Shown: positions 26,983 through 36,910 of the stretch, in pieces | How the letters are laid out: the number at the start of each line of letters is the position of its first letter | Position numbering within the stretch: position 1 is the stretch's first letter | NCBI RefSeq assembly: GCF_003387575.1 | Contig: NZ_QUAB01000038.1 | Coordinates: 1 to 64,000, forward strand | From: Microbacterium bovistercoris | Lineage (GTDB): Bacteria > Actinomycetota > Actinomycetes > Actinomycetales > Microbacteriaceae | Direction: 5' to 3' | DNA length: 64,000 bases | Made by a program: the position numbers and the translations under genes | The notes under the pieces: generated by a model | The model's input: the letters and a program-made list of their open reading frames with translations, nothing else | Database searches by the model: none | Told to the model about the DNA's origin: nothing

Positions 26983-27557
26983 CCGCGTGCCGCGCGCGAA
27001 CCGCGCACCTGGGCGACGATGTAGTCCACACCGCTCGCGACCGTGAGCACGAGCGCGACGATCATGAGCGTCTGGGTGACGACGATCCAGACCGGCATCC
27101 CTACCAGCACGTGCAGCGGCAGCAACGCCCAGCTGAGCGCCACCCCCTGCACGACGGTCTTGATCTTGCCCATCCAGGCCGCCGCGACCACGTGCTCGTT
27201 CACGATCATCAGCCGATGCACGGTGATGCCCCACTCGCGGATGAGGATGATGATGACGATCCACCAGGGCACCTCGCCGAGGATCGCCAGCCCGATGAAG
27301 CCCGAGCCCGTCAGCAGCTTGTCGGCGATCGGGTCCCACAGCTTGCCGAAGTCGCTGACGATGTCGTACTTGCGCGCCAGGTAGCCGTCGACCCAGTCGG
27401 TCGAGATCGCGACGATGAACAGCACCGCGGCGACCCAGCGGAGCACGGGCTGCACCTCGCCGTACGTGCCGCCCATGAGCAGGAGCACGAAGAACACCAC
27501 CGCCAGCGGGATGCGGGCGACGGTGATCGCATTGGGGAGCTGCCGGGGAATCGCCAT
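26979..27557 (-). CDS. pgsA: CDP-diacylglycerol-glycerol-3-phosphate 3-phosphatidyltransferase
   Basis: A 192-residue CDP-alcohol phosphotransferase with several transmembrane helices. The signature D-G-x2-A-R-x8-G-x3-D-x3-D is complete, from DGYLARKYD to WDPIADK (about residues 57-80). It makes phosphatidylglycerophosphate in the membrane. Placed between ftsK and cinA in the conserved block, touching both. Confidence 0.92.
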   Translation of the reverse strand: MAIPRQLPNAITVARIPLAVVFFVLLLMGGTYGEVQPVLRWVAAVLFIVAISTDWVDGYLARKYDIVSDFGKLWDPIADKLLTGSGFIGLAILGEVPWWIVIIILIREWGITVHRLMIVNEHVVAAAWMGKIKTVVQGVALSWALLPLHVLVGMPVWIVVTQTLMIVALVLTVASGVDYIVAQVRGSRAARG

Positions 27558-30295
27558 CAGTCGCGCCCCGTGAGGCCCCAGGCGTCCTCATCGCCGTCGC
27601 TCTCGACGACGGGCAGGCCGTCGTACTGCGCCTCGATGGGATCGGTCGGGTACGGGTCTGCGGCATCCGCCACGGGAGCCTGGGGTGTGGCGGCCGGCGC
27701 TGCGGCGGCGGGCGTCGGCGCAGGAGCGCCGCGCAGGCGCGCGATCACCTCCGGCAGCTGCTCGCCGGTGACGAGCACGTCACGGGCCTTCGATCCCTCG
27801 GAGGGACCGACGATCTCACGCGACTCCAGCAGGTCCATCAGTCGGCCTGCCTTGGCGAACCCGACGCGCAGCTTGCGCTGCAGCATCGAGGTGGAGCCGA
27901 ACTGCGAGGTGACGATGAGCTCGGCGGCCGCCAGCAGCAGCTCGAGGTCGTCGCCGATGTCCTCGTCGACCTCCTTCTTCGCGGTCGCGGCCCCCTCCTG
28001 CACGTCCGGACGGTACTCCGGGCGGGCCTGGCCGGTGACATGCTTGACGACCGCGTCGATCTCGCTCTCCTGCACCCATGCGCCCTGCAGCCGGAACGGC
28101 TTGGACGAGCCCATGGGAGAGAACAGGGCATCACCCTGGCCGATCAGCTTGTCGGCGCCGGGGCTGTCCAGGATGACGCGGCTGTCGGTGACGCTGGTCA
28201 CCGCGAACGCGAGACGCGAGGGCACGTTGGCCTTGATCAGACCGGTCACGACGTCGACGCTGGGTCGCTGCGTGGCGAGCACCAAGTGAATGCCCGAGGC
28301 GCGGGCGAGCTGGGTGATGCGGACGATCGAGTCCTCGACATCGCGCGGGGCGACCATCATCAGGTCGGCGAGCTCGTCCACCACGACCAGCAGGTACGGG
28401 TACGGCTTGAGCACGCGCTCGCTGCCCGGAGGCACCTCGACCTCGCCGGCGCGGACGGCGCGGTTGAAGTCGTCGATGTGGCGGAAGCCGAACGATGCGA
28501 GATCGTCGTACCGCATGTCCATCTCCTTCACGACCCACTGCAGCGCCTCGGCAGCCTTCTTGGGATTCGTGATGATGGGCGTGATCAGGTGCGGCACGCC
28601 GGTGTAGCTGGTGAGCTCCACGCGCTTCGGGTCGATGAGCACCATCCGCACGTCGGCGGGCCGGGCCCGCATCAGCAGGCTGGTGATCATCGAGTTCACG
28701 AAGCTGGATTTACCGGATCCGGTGGAACCGGCGACCAGCAGGTGCGGCATCTTGGCGAGGTTCGCGACGACGAAATTGCCGCCGACGTCCTTTCCGACGC
28801 CGATCGTCAGCGGATGCGTGCTCTTCTGCGCCGCCGGCGAGCGCAGCACGTCACCGAGAGACACCGTCTCGCGGTCGGTGTTCGGGATCTCGATGCCGAT
28901 CGCGCTCTTGCCGGGGATCGGCGACAGGATCCGCACGTCGTTGGAGGCCACCGCATAGGCGAAGTTGTTGCTCAGCTGCAGGATCTTCTCGACCTTGACG
29001 CCGTGACCGACCTCGACCTCGTACTGCGTGACCGTCGGGCCGCGGGAGAAGCCGGTGACCTTCGCGTCGACGTTGAACTGCGTGAGCACGTTCGTGATCT
29101 GCTGCACGATGCGGTCGTTCGCCTCGGAGCGCGCCACGGACGGCGGCCCCTCGGCGAGCACGGAGGGCGCCGGCAGCACATACGGCGCAGCCGGCGGCTG
29201 CGGCCCGTTCTGTCCCGGTCCTGCCGTGCCGAATCCGTCGAAGCCGGGCAGTTCGCCGGTCGTGCCGGAGTCGTCCATCAGTGCTGTCGCGCTGTTCTGC
29301 TCGTCGAGCAGTTCGGTCAGCGCGCTGACATCCGTGAGCACCTCGGTGGCGGCATCCGCCGGGTCGTCGACGATGACCGCCTGGTCGTAGGCCGCCTTCG
29401 CCGTCGGCTCGTCGAGCAGCTTGGTGATGGCCTTCGAGTCGACCCCGTCGTCAGGATCCTCTTCGCGACCGGTCTTGTTGCGCCGCCACCAGGGCAGTAC
29501 GCCGTCGTCCTCATCGAGCGTCTCGTCCGCGGCATCCGCCGGCTTCTCGGCCTTCTCGCGGCGCTCCGCGCCGAACATCCACGCGTACAGGTCGCCGAGA
29601 CGCTGGCCGATGCGGTTCGGCGGGGTCTTGGTGATGATCAGGACGCTGAGTCCGATGAGCAGGCTGAGCACGACGTAGGCGAAGATCGGGTTCAGCAGCG
29701 CGAGCGGCTCGCCGACGAGCCAGCCGAACAGTCCACCGGCCTGGCTGAGCTCGGGCATGCCGTCGCGTGGCTGCGGGCGCGTGCTGTCGGCAGCTCCTGC
29801 CGCGACATGGCAGATTCCTGCGATCGAGAGGATGAGCATGCCGAAGCCGATGCCGATCCGGCCGTTGTCGTGCACCGACGACGGATGCCGGAACAGCCAT
29901 CCGGCGAGGAACAGCAGCAGGATCGGCATGAAGAAGGCCGTGCGGCCGACCAGACCGCCGAACGTGTACGCCGAGATCTGCGCGGCCACGTCGTTGCCGA
30001 TGAAGAACCACTCCACAACCGCGCCCATGCACGCCAGCAGGACGAGCAGGAACGGGAAGCCGTCGCGGCGCTGATCCTTCTCGAGGGTCTCCGGACCGAA
30101 GGCGCGGAACAGCCCGCCGACACCGTGCGCGACGCCCATCCACATACGCAGACCGATGGACGGCTTGTCCAGTTCGTCGACGTACTTCTTGGGCGGAGGC
30201 GCGGTCTTCGCCGGCTTCGCCGCGGACGATCGGGACGATGCAGGCCGCTTCGAGCCCGCGGACGCGCGCTCGGACTTCGTGGTGCTCCTGGCCAT
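27557..30295 (-). CDS. ftsK: DNA translocase FtsK
   Basis: 912 residues. A basic N-terminal tail is followed by four or more transmembrane helices (about residues 75-230) and an acidic linker. The RecA-like motor has Walker [11 protein letters not shown] (about residue 523) and Walker [15 protein letters not shown], and the C-terminal winged-helix gamma domain ([24 protein letters not shown]) reads KOPS sites. It segregates chromosomes at the septum. ATG 30295 is chosen: TACTGT lies exactly 7 nt upstream, suggesting a leaderless mRNA. Confidence 0.95.
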   Translation of the reverse strand: MARSTTKSERASAGSKRPASSRSSAAKPAKTAPPPKKYVDELDKPSIGLRMWMGVAHGVGGLFRAFGPETLEKDQRRDGFPFLLVLLACMGAVVEWFFIGNDVAAQISAYTFGGLVGRTAFFMPILLLFLAGWLFRHPSSVHDNGRIGIGFGMLILSIAGICHVAAGAADSTRPQPRDGMPELSQAGGLFGWLVGEPLALLNPIFAYVVLSLLIGLSVLIITKTPPNRIGQRLGDLYAWMFGAERREKAEKPADAADETLDEDDGVLPWWRRNKTGREEDPDDGVDSKAITKLLDEPTAKAAYDQAVIVDDPADAATEVLTDVSALTELLDEQNSATALMDDSGTTGELPGFDGFGTAGPGQNGPQPPAAPYVLPAPSVLAEGPPSVARSEANDRIVQQITNVLTQFNVDAKVTGFSRGPTVTQYEVEVGHGVKVEKILQLSNNFAYAVASNDVRILSPIPGKSAIGIEIPNTDRETVSLGDVLRSPAAQKSTHPLTIGVGKDVGGNFVVANLAKMPHLLVAGSTGSGKSSFVNSMITSLLMRARPADVRMVLIDPKRVELTSYTGVPHLITPIITNPKKAAEALQWVVKEMDMRYDDLASFGFRHIDDFNRAVRAGEVEVPPGSERVLKPYPYLLVVVDELADLMMVAPRDVEDSIVRITQLARASGIHLVLATQRPSVDVVTGLIKANVPSRLAFAVTSVTDSRVILDSPGADKLIGQGDALFSPMGSSKPFRLQGAWVQESEIDAVVKHVTGQARPEYRPDVQEGAATAKKEVDEDIGDDLELLLAAAELIVTSQFGSTSMLQRKLRVGFAKAGRLMDLLESREIVGPSEGSKARDVLVTGEQLPEVIARLRGAPAPTPAAAAPAATPQAPVADAADPYPTDPIEAQYDGLPVVESDGDEDAWGLTGRD

Positions 30296-30347
30296 GGTCT
30301 CCACAGTATTCCCGGGCACCGACAAATCCCCGCAATGACGCGGGCGG

Positions 30348-30386
30348 AGCCGGGATTCGATGCGCGATCGCGACCGAATCCCGGCT
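30348..30386 (-). terminator. hairpin between rnj and ftsK
   Basis: A 12-bp perfect stem (AGCCGGGATTCG, 30348-30359, with 30375-30386) and a 15-nt loop, 14 bp past the rnj stop. No T tract follows. It fits a rnj terminator, leaving ftsK to its own promoter at 30303-30308. Confidence 0.65.
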
Positions 30387-30400
30387 TGTGAACCGGACCG

Positions 30401-32077
30401 TTACGCCTCGATGACGAGCGGGACGATCATCGGGCGACGACGCAGCTTCTGATTCACCCAGCGGCCGATCGTGCGGCGCACGACCTGTGAGAGCGCGTGC
30501 GTGTCGCGCACGCCGTTCCCCGAGGCCTCCTTGAGCGCCGCGACGATCTTCGGCGCGACGTCATCGAACACCGCGTCGTCCTCAGCGATGCCGCGTGCAT
30601 GGATCTCCGGACCCGAGATGATGCGGCCGGTCGCGGCGTCCACCACGACGATGACGGAGACGAAGCCCTCCTCGCCGAGGATGCGACGGTCCTTGAGGTC
30701 GGCGTCGGTGATCTCGCCCACCGTGGAGCCGTCCACGTAGACGAAGCCGAGGTCGAGCTGACCCGCGACGCGGGCGACGCCGTCCTTGAGGTCGATCACC
30801 GTGCCGTTCGACGCGATGAGCGTGCGCTCCTCGGCGATGCCGGTGTCCTGCGCGAGCTTGGCGTTCGCCATCAGGTGGCGGTACTCGCCGTGCACGGGCA
30901 GCACGTTGCGCGGCTTCAGGATGTTGTAGCAGTACAGCAGTTCGCCTGCCGCGGCGTGACCGGAGACGTGCACGCGCGCGTTGGCCTTGTGCACGACGTT
31001 CGCGCCGAGCTTGGTCAGTCCGTCGATCACGCGGTAGACCGCGTTCTCGTTGCCCGGGATGAGGCTGGACGCGAGGATCACGGTGTCGCCGTCGCCGGGC
31101 TCGATGGCGTGGTCGAGGTTCGCCATGCGGCTCAGCACCGCCATAGGCTCGCCCTGCGACCCGGTCGACATGTAGACGATCTTGTCGTCCGGCAGGTCGC
31201 GCGCCTTCTTGTAGTCGATGAGCACGCCCTCGGGCACCTTCAGATATCCGAGCTGCTCAGCGATGGTCATGTTGCGCACCATGCTTCGACCGAGGAACGC
31301 CACCCGGCGCCCGTGCGCGTGCGCGGCGTCGATGACCTGCTGCACGCGGTGCACATGGCTGGAGAAGCTCGCCACGATGACGCGGCGCGGTGCCTTGCCG
31401 ATCACCTGGTCGAGCACCGGACCGATCGAGCGCTCGGTGGGCGTGAAGCCCGGCACATCGGCGTTGGTGGAGTCGACGAGGAACAGGTCGACGCCCTCCT
31501 CCCCCAGGCGCGAGAACGCGCGCAGGTCGGTGATGCGGCCGTCCAGCGGCAGCTGGTCCATCTTGAAGTCACCGGTGGCCAGCACCAGACCGGCATCCGT
31601 GCGGATCGCGACGGCCAGGGCGTCGGGGATCGAGTGATTGACCGCGACGAACTCGAGATCGAACGGGCCGACCTGCTCACGATCGCCCTCCTTCACCGTC
31701 AGGGTGAAGGCCTTGATGCGGTGCTCCTTGAGCTTCGCCTCGACCAGCGCGAGGGTGAGCCCCGAGCCGATCAGCGGGATGTCCTGCTTGAGACGCAGCA
31801 GGTACGGCACGGCGCCGATGTGGTCCTCGTGGCCGTGCGTGAGCACCACGCCGACGATGTCGTCGAGGCGATCCTTGATCGGCTCGAAGTCGGGCAGGAT
31901 CAGGTCGACGCCGGGCTGGTGCTCCTCGGGGAACAGCACGCCGCAGTCGACGATGAGGATCTTGCCGTCGTACTCGAAGATCGTCATGTTGCGGCCGACC
32001 TCGCCGAGACCTCCGAGAGGCGTCACGCGCAGGGTGCCGTCGGCGATGGGTTCCGCGTCGGCGATGGGGATGGACAT
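30401..32077 (-). CDS. rnj: ribonuclease J
   Basis: 558 residues, a metallo-beta-lactamase/beta-CASP ribonuclease. The metal motif is THGHEDHIGA (HxHxDH), followed by the beta-CASP domain and a C-terminal domain with VPLVIEA at the end. RNase J performs 5'-3' exonuclease and endonuclease processing of mRNA and rRNA. The ATG has AGGAGG upstream. Downstream of dapA, as in most actinobacteria. Confidence 0.95.
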   Translation of the reverse strand: MSIPIADAEPIADGTLRVTPLGGLGEVGRNMTIFEYDGKILIVDCGVLFPEEHQPGVDLILPDFEPIKDRLDDIVGVVLTHGHEDHIGAVPYLLRLKQDIPLIGSGLTLALVEAKLKEHRIKAFTLTVKEGDREQVGPFDLEFVAVNHSIPDALAVAIRTDAGLVLATGDFKMDQLPLDGRITDLRAFSRLGEEGVDLFLVDSTNADVPGFTPTERSIGPVLDQVIGKAPRRVIVASFSSHVHRVQQVIDAAHAHGRRVAFLGRSMVRNMTIAEQLGYLKVPEGVLIDYKKARDLPDDKIVYMSTGSQGEPMAVLSRMANLDHAIEPGDGDTVILASSLIPGNENAVYRVIDGLTKLGANVVHKANARVHVSGHAAAGELLYCYNILKPRNVLPVHGEYRHLMANAKLAQDTGIAEERTLIASNGTVIDLKDGVARVAGQLDLGFVYVDGSTVGEITDADLKDRRILGEEGFVSVIVVVDAATGRIISGPEIHARGIAEDDAVFDDVAPKIVAALKEASGNGVRDTHALSQVVRRTIGRWVNQKLRRRPMIVPLVIEA

Positions 32078-32093
32078 GGGTGCCTCCTAGGCG

Positions 32094-32110
32094 GGGCGCG
32101 CTGCGCGCCC
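32094..32110 (-). other. GC hairpin between dapA and rnj
   Basis: GGGCGCG (32094-32100) pairs with CGCGCCC (32104-32110) around CTG, in the 80-bp gap after dapA and 17 bp before the rnj start. It could attenuate read-through from dapA or be part of the rnj leader; evidence is structural only. Confidence 0.4.
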
Positions 32111-32157
32111 GGTGATCTGCTCCCTGCGCCCGTCTGCGGGCCGCCGACGAACGACCG

Positions 32158-33135
32158 TCATCTGGTCGTGCCGTGCACCTTGGGGAGTGCGCCGCCTGCG
32201 GCGGCATTGCGGTCGGGACGGAAGTCGGAGAAGTCCGCACCCGGGATGTCCTTGACGAGGGCGAGCTCGTCTTCGATGGCTGCAGCCTCCCACTCCTCCG
32301 GCCCGACGAGGGGCAGGCGCACGCGGGGGCTGTCGATGCGGCCGAGGCCGTGCAGGATGTACTTCGCCGAGACGGTACCCGGCACGTGGGTCATCGCTGC
32401 GCGCACCAGCGGCTCGAGGCGCTTGTGCTCGGCGGTGGCCGTGGCCAGATCGCCGCGGTTCACCGCGTCGACGATGGTGCGGTACGGCGCGGAGGTGATG
32501 TTCGCGGTGACGCCGATCAGACCGGTGGCGCCGATCGAGAGGTGCGGCAGCACATTCGAGTCGTCGCCGGAGAAGTACATCAGGTCGGTCTGGTTGAGCA
32601 CCCGGCTGACCTCGGAGAAGTCGCCCTTGGCGTCCTTCACAGCGAGGATGTTGGGGTGCTTGGCGAGCCGCAGGATGGTCTCGTACTTGATCGGCACGCC
32701 GGTGCGGCCGGGGATGTCGTACAGGATCACCGGCAGGTCGGTCGCGTCGGCGACCAGACGGAAGTGGGTGAGGATGCCGGACTGCGTGGGCTTGTTGTAG
32801 TACGGCGTGACGATCATGATGCCGTCGGCGCCGGCCTTCTCGCTGGCCTTGTACAGCTCGATGGCGTGCGCGGTCTCGTTCGATCCGCCGCCGGTGATGA
32901 TCTTCGCGCGGCCCGCGGCGACGTCCTTGCCGACCTCGACCAGGCGGAGCTTCTCCGCGTCGGTCAGCGTCGAGGTCTCGCCGGTGGTGCCGGTGACGAC
33001 GATGCCGTCGGCACCGTCCGAGATCACACGGTCCATGTGCTTCTCGACGGAGGGCCAGTCGACCTCACCGTCGGCCGTCATCGGAGTGATGAGGGCGACG
33101 AGCACCTGTCCGAAGGGATTGCCCGTATGCGTCAT
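32158..33135 (-). CDS. dapA: 4-hydroxy-tetrahydrodipicolinate synthase
   Basis: A 325-residue TIM-barrel enzyme that condenses pyruvate and aspartate semialdehyde, the first committed step of lysine and diaminopimelate synthesis. Substrate loop GTTGETSTL, catalytic Tyr in LYDIPGRTGV, and Schiff-base Lys in LAVKDAKGD are all present. TACGCT lies 7 nt before the ATG, a leaderless-type promoter, although GGAGG is also present immediately before the start. Confidence 0.95.
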   Translation of the reverse strand: MTHTGNPFGQVLVALITPMTADGEVDWPSVEKHMDRVISDGADGIVVTGTTGETSTLTDAEKLRLVEVGKDVAAGRAKIITGGGSNETAHAIELYKASEKAGADGIMIVTPYYNKPTQSGILTHFRLVADATDLPVILYDIPGRTGVPIKYETILRLAKHPNILAVKDAKGDFSEVSRVLNQTDLMYFSGDDSNVLPHLSIGATGLIGVTANITSAPYRTIVDAVNRGDLATATAEHKRLEPLVRAAMTHVPGTVSAKYILHGLGRIDSPRVRLPLVGPEEWEAAAIEDELALVKDIPGADFSDFRPDRNAAAGGALPKVHGTTR

Positions 33136-33182
33136 GCCTCCCAGCGTATCGGTTCGGGATGCCGCGGCGCGCGACGGATGCG

Positions 33183-33944
33183 TCAGACGCGGCCTCGGCG
33201 CGCGACGCCCGAGGTCAGCGAGCGCGGCAGGATGCCGGTCAGTGCGACGACCACCTTGTACCTGAGTGAGGGGACCGACACGGCCCTGCCCCGGGCGGCG
33301 TCGCGCAGGCCCTCCCGCACGACGTCCTCGGCATTCAGCCACAGGATGCCGGGGATGCCCTCCTCGCCGCGGGCGAGGCCCATCCGCTCATGGAAGGTCG
33401 TGTGCGTGAACCCGGGGCACACCGCGGTGACGGTGACGTTGTCGCGGGCGTACTCCGCATTCGCCCACCGGCTGAAGCCGATCAGCCAGGACTTGCACGC
33501 CGAGTAGGTCGATCGCGAGATGAACCCGGCCACGGATGCCACGTTGATGATGCGTCCGCCGCGGCCGCGCATCGTCTGCAGCGCGGCGTGCATGAGCCGC
33601 ATCGAGGCCTCGACGTGCACACGCAGATGGCGCACCTCGGCGTCGATGTCGTTGTCGGCGAACTGCAGCGGCAGCCCGAAGCCGGCGTTGTTCACCAGCA
33701 GGTCGACGGGGTTCCGAACGTCGCGCAGTCGTGCGGCCACGATCTCGACGTCGGCCTCGACCGACAGATCAGCGGCGATCACGTCCGCCGACACACCGTA
33801 GGTGCCGCGCAGTTCCGCGGCGAGCGCCTCCAGTGCATCCACGCCGCGCGCGACGAGGATGAGATCCGCACCGCGAGCGGCGAGCTGGTGGGCGAACTCG
33901 GCGCCGAGTCCGGCACTGGCTCCGGTGATGAGCGCGATCGGCAT
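33183..33944 (-). CDS. short-chain dehydrogenase/reductase
   Basis: A 253-residue classical SDR: cofactor loop TGASAGLGAEFA, NNAG at about residue 87, catalytic Ser in NVASVAGF, and YSACK (YxxxK). The C-terminal ~30 residues are basic and hydrophobic, suggesting membrane association as in DltE-like SDRs. The substrate is unknown. The start shares one base with the folA stop, so it is the last gene of thyA-folA-SDR. Confidence 0.85.
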   Translation of the reverse strand: MPIALITGASAGLGAEFAHQLAARGADLILVARGVDALEALAAELRGTYGVSADVIAADLSVEADVEIVAARLRDVRNPVDLLVNNAGFGLPLQFADNDIDAEVRHLRVHVEASMRLMHAALQTMRGRGGRIINVASVAGFISRSTYSACKSWLIGFSRWANAEYARDNVTVTAVCPGFTHTTFHERMGLARGEEGIPGILWLNAEDVVREGLRDAARGRAVSVPSLRYKVVVALTGILPRSLTSGVARRGRV

Positions 33945-34441
33945 CAGCGCTCGTAACGCAGGAAGCGGTACCGGATGCCGGTGCGCGAGGTGTGCCGCTC
34001 CCCCTCGGACACCAGACGCCAGCCGGCCTTCGACGGCGCGTAGGCGTCACCGGCGACTTCGAGGTCGAGTTCCGTCACCTCCAGGCGGTCGGCGTCTGCG
34101 ATGACCTGCGCGAAGATCTCGGCACCGCCGATCACCCAGACCTTCTCGAGTCCGCGGGCGGCGTCCTGAACGTTCGCGGCGCGACGGGCGCCCTCAGCAG
34201 TCCAGTCCTGCTGCCTGGTGATCACGATGTTCTCACGCCCCGGCAGCGGGCGGAACCGCTCCGGCAGGGAGTCCCAGGTCTTGCGCCCCATGATCACCGG
34301 GGCACCGAGCGTGATCTCCTTGAAGTGCGCCATGTCCTCGGGCACGTGCCAGGGCATGCCACCGGAGGCGCCGATGACTCCGCCGTGGGCCTCGGCCCAG
34401 ATGAGTCCGACCATCATCGGTCCGACCGGCTCCGCGCTCAT
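33944..34441 (-). CDS. folA: dihydrofolate reductase
   Basis: A 165-residue [32 protein letters not shown] with the catalytic acidic residue, GRKTWDSLP, and the NADPH loop [13 protein letters not shown]. It regenerates tetrahydrofolate consumed by ThyA. The start overlaps the thyA stop by four bases, a coupled thyA-folA pair. Confidence 0.95.
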   Translation of the reverse strand: MSAEPVGPMMVGLIWAEAHGGVIGASGGMPWHVPEDMAHFKEITLGAPVIMGRKTWDSLPERFRPLPGRENIVITRQQDWTAEGARRAANVQDAARGLEKVWVIGGAEIFAQVIADADRLEVTELDLEVAGDAYAPSKAGWRLVSEGERHTSRTGIRYRFLRYER

Positions 34442-35241
34442 ACCGCCACCGCCGCCTTGATCGAGGGGTGGTGCTGGTAGCCCTCGACGACGAAGTCGTC
34501 ATAGGCGTAGTCGAGGATCGACTCGGGCTTCCGCGCGAAGCTCACGGTCGGGTACGGGTACGGCTCGCGGGTGAGCTGCTCGCGCACCTGCGCGACGTGG
34601 TTGTCGTAGATGTGGCAGTCGCCGCCGGTCCAGACGAAGTCGCCGGGCTCGAGCCCGGTCTGCTGCGCAACCATCATGGTCAGCAGCGCGTACGACGCGA
34701 TGTTGAACGGGACGCCGAGGAACAGGTCGGCGCTGCGCTGGTAGAGCTGGCACGACAGCTTCCCGTCGGCGACGTAGAACTGGAACATCGCGTGGCACGG
34801 CGCGAGCGCCATCTCGGGGATGTCGGCGGGGTTCCAGGCCGACACGATGAGCCTGCGGGAATCGGGCGTGGCCCTGATCTGCTCGATCACCTGGGCGAGC
34901 TGGTCGATGTGCCCGCCGTCGGGGGTGGGCCAGGAGCGCCACTGCACGCCGTACACCGGTCCGAGGTCGCCCTCGGCGTCGGCCCACTCGTCCCAGATCG
35001 TGACGCCGTTGTCCTGCAGCCAGCGCACGTTCGAGTCTCCCCGCAGGAACCAGAGCAGCTCGTAGGCGATGGACTTGAAGTGCACGCGCTTGGTCGTGAT
35101 GAGGGGGAAGCCCTCGGCGAGATCGAACCTGATCTGGCGGCCGAACACGCTGGTCGTGCCGGTGCCCGTGCGATCGTCCTTGTGGGTTCCGTTCGCGAGG
35201 ACGTCGCGGAGCAGATCTTCGTACGGCGTGGGAACGGTCAT
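34438..35241 (-). CDS. thyA: thymidylate synthase
   Basis: A 267-residue ThyA. Catalytic cysteine in [12 protein letters not shown], phosphate-binding [10 protein letters not shown], and the [12 protein letters not shown] loop near the N-terminus. It makes dTMP with oxidation of methylene-tetrahydrofolate. ATG 35241 was chosen because the conserved N-terminus starts there and TATCGT lies 7 nt upstream (leaderless candidate). Divergent from the thioredoxin gene across 91 bp. Confidence 0.95.
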   Translation of the reverse strand: MTVPTPYEDLLRDVLANGTHKDDRTGTGTTSVFGRQIRFDLAEGFPLITTKRVHFKSIAYELLWFLRGDSNVRWLQDNGVTIWDEWADAEGDLGPVYGVQWRSWPTPDGGHIDQLAQVIEQIRATPDSRRLIVSAWNPADIPEMALAPCHAMFQFYVADGKLSCQLYQRSADLFLGVPFNIASYALLTMMVAQQTGLEPGDFVWTGGDCHIYDNHVAQVREQLTREPYPYPTVSFARKPESILDYAYDDFVVEGYQHHPSIKAAVAV

Positions 35242-35332
35242 GACACACACGATACCTTCGGCCGCTGACGTCGGATCCGTCATCCTGTGTCACATCGGCC
35301 CCACCCGCCCGCGCCGGACGTACTCTCTGAAC

Positions 35333-35758
35333 ATGGATCCGATCGTCGCGCTCGCCGTCGCCGGGGCGCTGCTCGTCGGCACCTTGGTGGTCGGCTTCGT
35401 CTGGCAGGCGCGCGACGGCCGCCGACGATCCGGGCACGGCCGGCGAGTGGATGCCGAGGACACCGGCGCTCTCGCGCCTCGCGCGACGCTCGTGCAGTTC
35501 AGCACCGAACTGTGCGCGCGCTGCCCGCAGGTGCGCAGGATGCTGGGGCAGGTGGCCGATGCGCACGACGGTGTCGTCCACACCGAGGTGGACCTGACGC
35601 ACCGCACCGATCTGGCGTCGAAGTACCACGTGCTGCAGACTCCGACGACGTTCCTCGTGGACGCCGCAGGAGTGGTGCGGGCCCGTTTCAACGGCGTGCC
35701 ACGTCGAGCCGACGTCGAAGAGGCGCTGGGCGCTTTTCCCCGACTGCAGGAGGCATGA
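35333..35758 (+). CDS. membrane-anchored thioredoxin-family protein
   Basis: 141 residues: an N-terminal transmembrane helix (about residues 4-24) and a thioredoxin domain with CARC as the redox motif (about residue 61) and the cis-proline region LQTPTTFLVD. The CARC motif is unlike the CGPC of housekeeping thioredoxin. It overlaps the following DUF4395 gene, whose product has its own CLGC pair, so the two may exchange electrons. TACTCT is 6 nt before the ATG. Confidence 0.82.
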   Translation: MDPIVALAVAGALLVGTLVVGFVWQARDGRRRSGHGRRVDAEDTGALAPRATLVQFSTELCARCPQVRRMLGQVADAHDGVVHTEVDLTHRTDLASKYHVLQTPTTFLVDAAGVVRARFNGVPRRADVEEALGAFPRLQEA

Positions 35759-36336
35759 TGAGCACCCCGACCGGCATCGATCCCCGGGGGCCGCGGTTCG
35801 CGGCATCCATCACCGCCGTCCTGCTGCTGATCGCCGTACTGCTGGGATTGACCGGACTGTCGACGGCGCAGGTCTCGGCATCGTTCGGGTGGTTCGCCTA
35901 TCAGCCGCTCTCCACCGCGAGGGACTTCGGGTTCGTCGCGGGGAACGGCCCCTGGGCGGTGCAACTCGCCGGGCCGTTCGCGCGCATCCTCGACCCTGCC
36001 TTCCTCCTCCTCCTGTTCATCGCGCTGCTGTTCCTGTGGGGCGTGCTCTCGCCGCGGACCCAGCCGTGGAGCGTGCTGTTCCGCAGGCTCGTACAGCCGC
36101 GCCTCGCTCCCCCGGCTGAGCTCGAGGATCCCCGTCCGCCGCGCTTCGCGCAGGGCGTCGGCCTCTTCGTCGTCGGCATCGGCCTGCTGCTGCACCTGCT
36201 CGGCGTGCCGTGGGCACTGCCGATCGCGGCCGCCGCCGCGTTCATCGCCGCCTTCCTCAACGCGGTCTTCGGTTATTGCCTCGGGTGCCAGCTGTACCTG
36301 CTGCTGCGACGCGCCGGCATCCTGCGCGCGGCCTGA
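35758..36336 (+). CDS. DUF4395 integral membrane protein
   Basis: A 192-residue protein with about four transmembrane segments, DUF4395 type, ending with the conserved 'FGYCLGCQLYLLLRR' region. The paired cysteines in CLGC suggest a membrane redox role (inference), strengthened by the overlapping thioredoxin gene. The start is ATG 35758 (ribosome site GGAGG at four bases); ATG 35755 is too close to it. Confidence 0.8.
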   Translation: MSTPTGIDPRGPRFAASITAVLLLIAVLLGLTGLSTAQVSASFGWFAYQPLSTARDFGFVAGNGPWAVQLAGPFARILDPAFLLLLFIALLFLWGVLSPRTQPWSVLFRRLVQPRLAPPAELEDPRPPRFAQGVGLFVVGIGLLLHLLGVPWALPIAAAAAFIAAFLNAVFGYCLGCQLYLLLRRAGILRAA

Positions 36337-36402
36337 ACCGTTCCCTCCGGCGTGTGCGCTGGATAGGCTTGCCGGACAGCCCGCCCCAACACAGGAGGAA
36401 CC

Positions 36403-36828
36403 ATGCCCGTCACCAGCGAAGCCGCCAGCACCTGGACCGGATCCCTGATCGAGGGGTCGGGCACCGTCGCCTTCTCCTCGTCGAACCTCGGCACCTTCCC
36501 GATCGACTGGAAGGCCCGCAGCGAGGGGTCCGACACGACCACCACGCCCGAGGAGCTGATCGCCGCCGCGCACGCGTCGTGCTTCAGCATGGCGCTCTCG
36601 AACGCGCTCGCCGAGAACGGCACCCCGCCGGAGCGCGTGAACACGACGGCCTCCGTCACCTTCAAGCCCGGCACCGGCATCACCGGCAGCCACCTGAACG
36701 TGAACGCGACCGTCCCGGGACTCACGCCCGAGCAGTTCCAGCAGTTCGCCGAGGGCGCCAAGGCCGGATGCCCGGTCTCGCAGGCCCTCGCCGGCATCGA
36801 GATCACCCTCGAGGCCGCGCTCGCCTGA
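36403..36828 (+). CDS. OsmC-family peroxiredoxin
   Basis: A 141-residue OsmC protein. The two redox cysteines lie in AHASCFSMAL (about residue 60) and AKAGCPVSQAL (about 125). The family reduces organic hydroperoxides with lipoyl or thiol partners. Well-formed ribosome site GGAGGA and a TAGGCT promoter hexamer about 33 bases upstream. It is followed by a large inverted repeat. Confidence 0.88.
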   Translation: MPVTSEAASTWTGSLIEGSGTVAFSSSNLGTFPIDWKARSEGSDTTTTPEELIAAAHASCFSMALSNALAENGTPPERVNTTASVTFKPGTGITGSHLNVNATVPGLTPEQFQQFAEGAKAGCPVSQALAGIEITLEAALA

Positions 36829-36837
36829 GCATAATCC

Positions 36838-36899
36838 CGCAGAAATCCCGGATGTCGCAGAGTTCCGAACGGTTCCCTGCGACATCCGGGATTTCTGCG
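36838..36899. repeat. 23-bp perfect inverted repeat with 16-nt loop
   Basis: The arm CGCAGAAATCCCGGATGTCG plus CAG (36838-36860) is exactly complemented at 36877-36899. The loop is 36861-36876. It lies between the convergent OsmC and TPR genes and could be a bidirectional terminator. The length and perfection, with A/T-containing arms, are greater than the other terminators here, so it may be a dispersed palindromic repeat element. Confidence 0.8.
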
Positions 36900-36910
36900 T
36901 TCTGCCCGGG

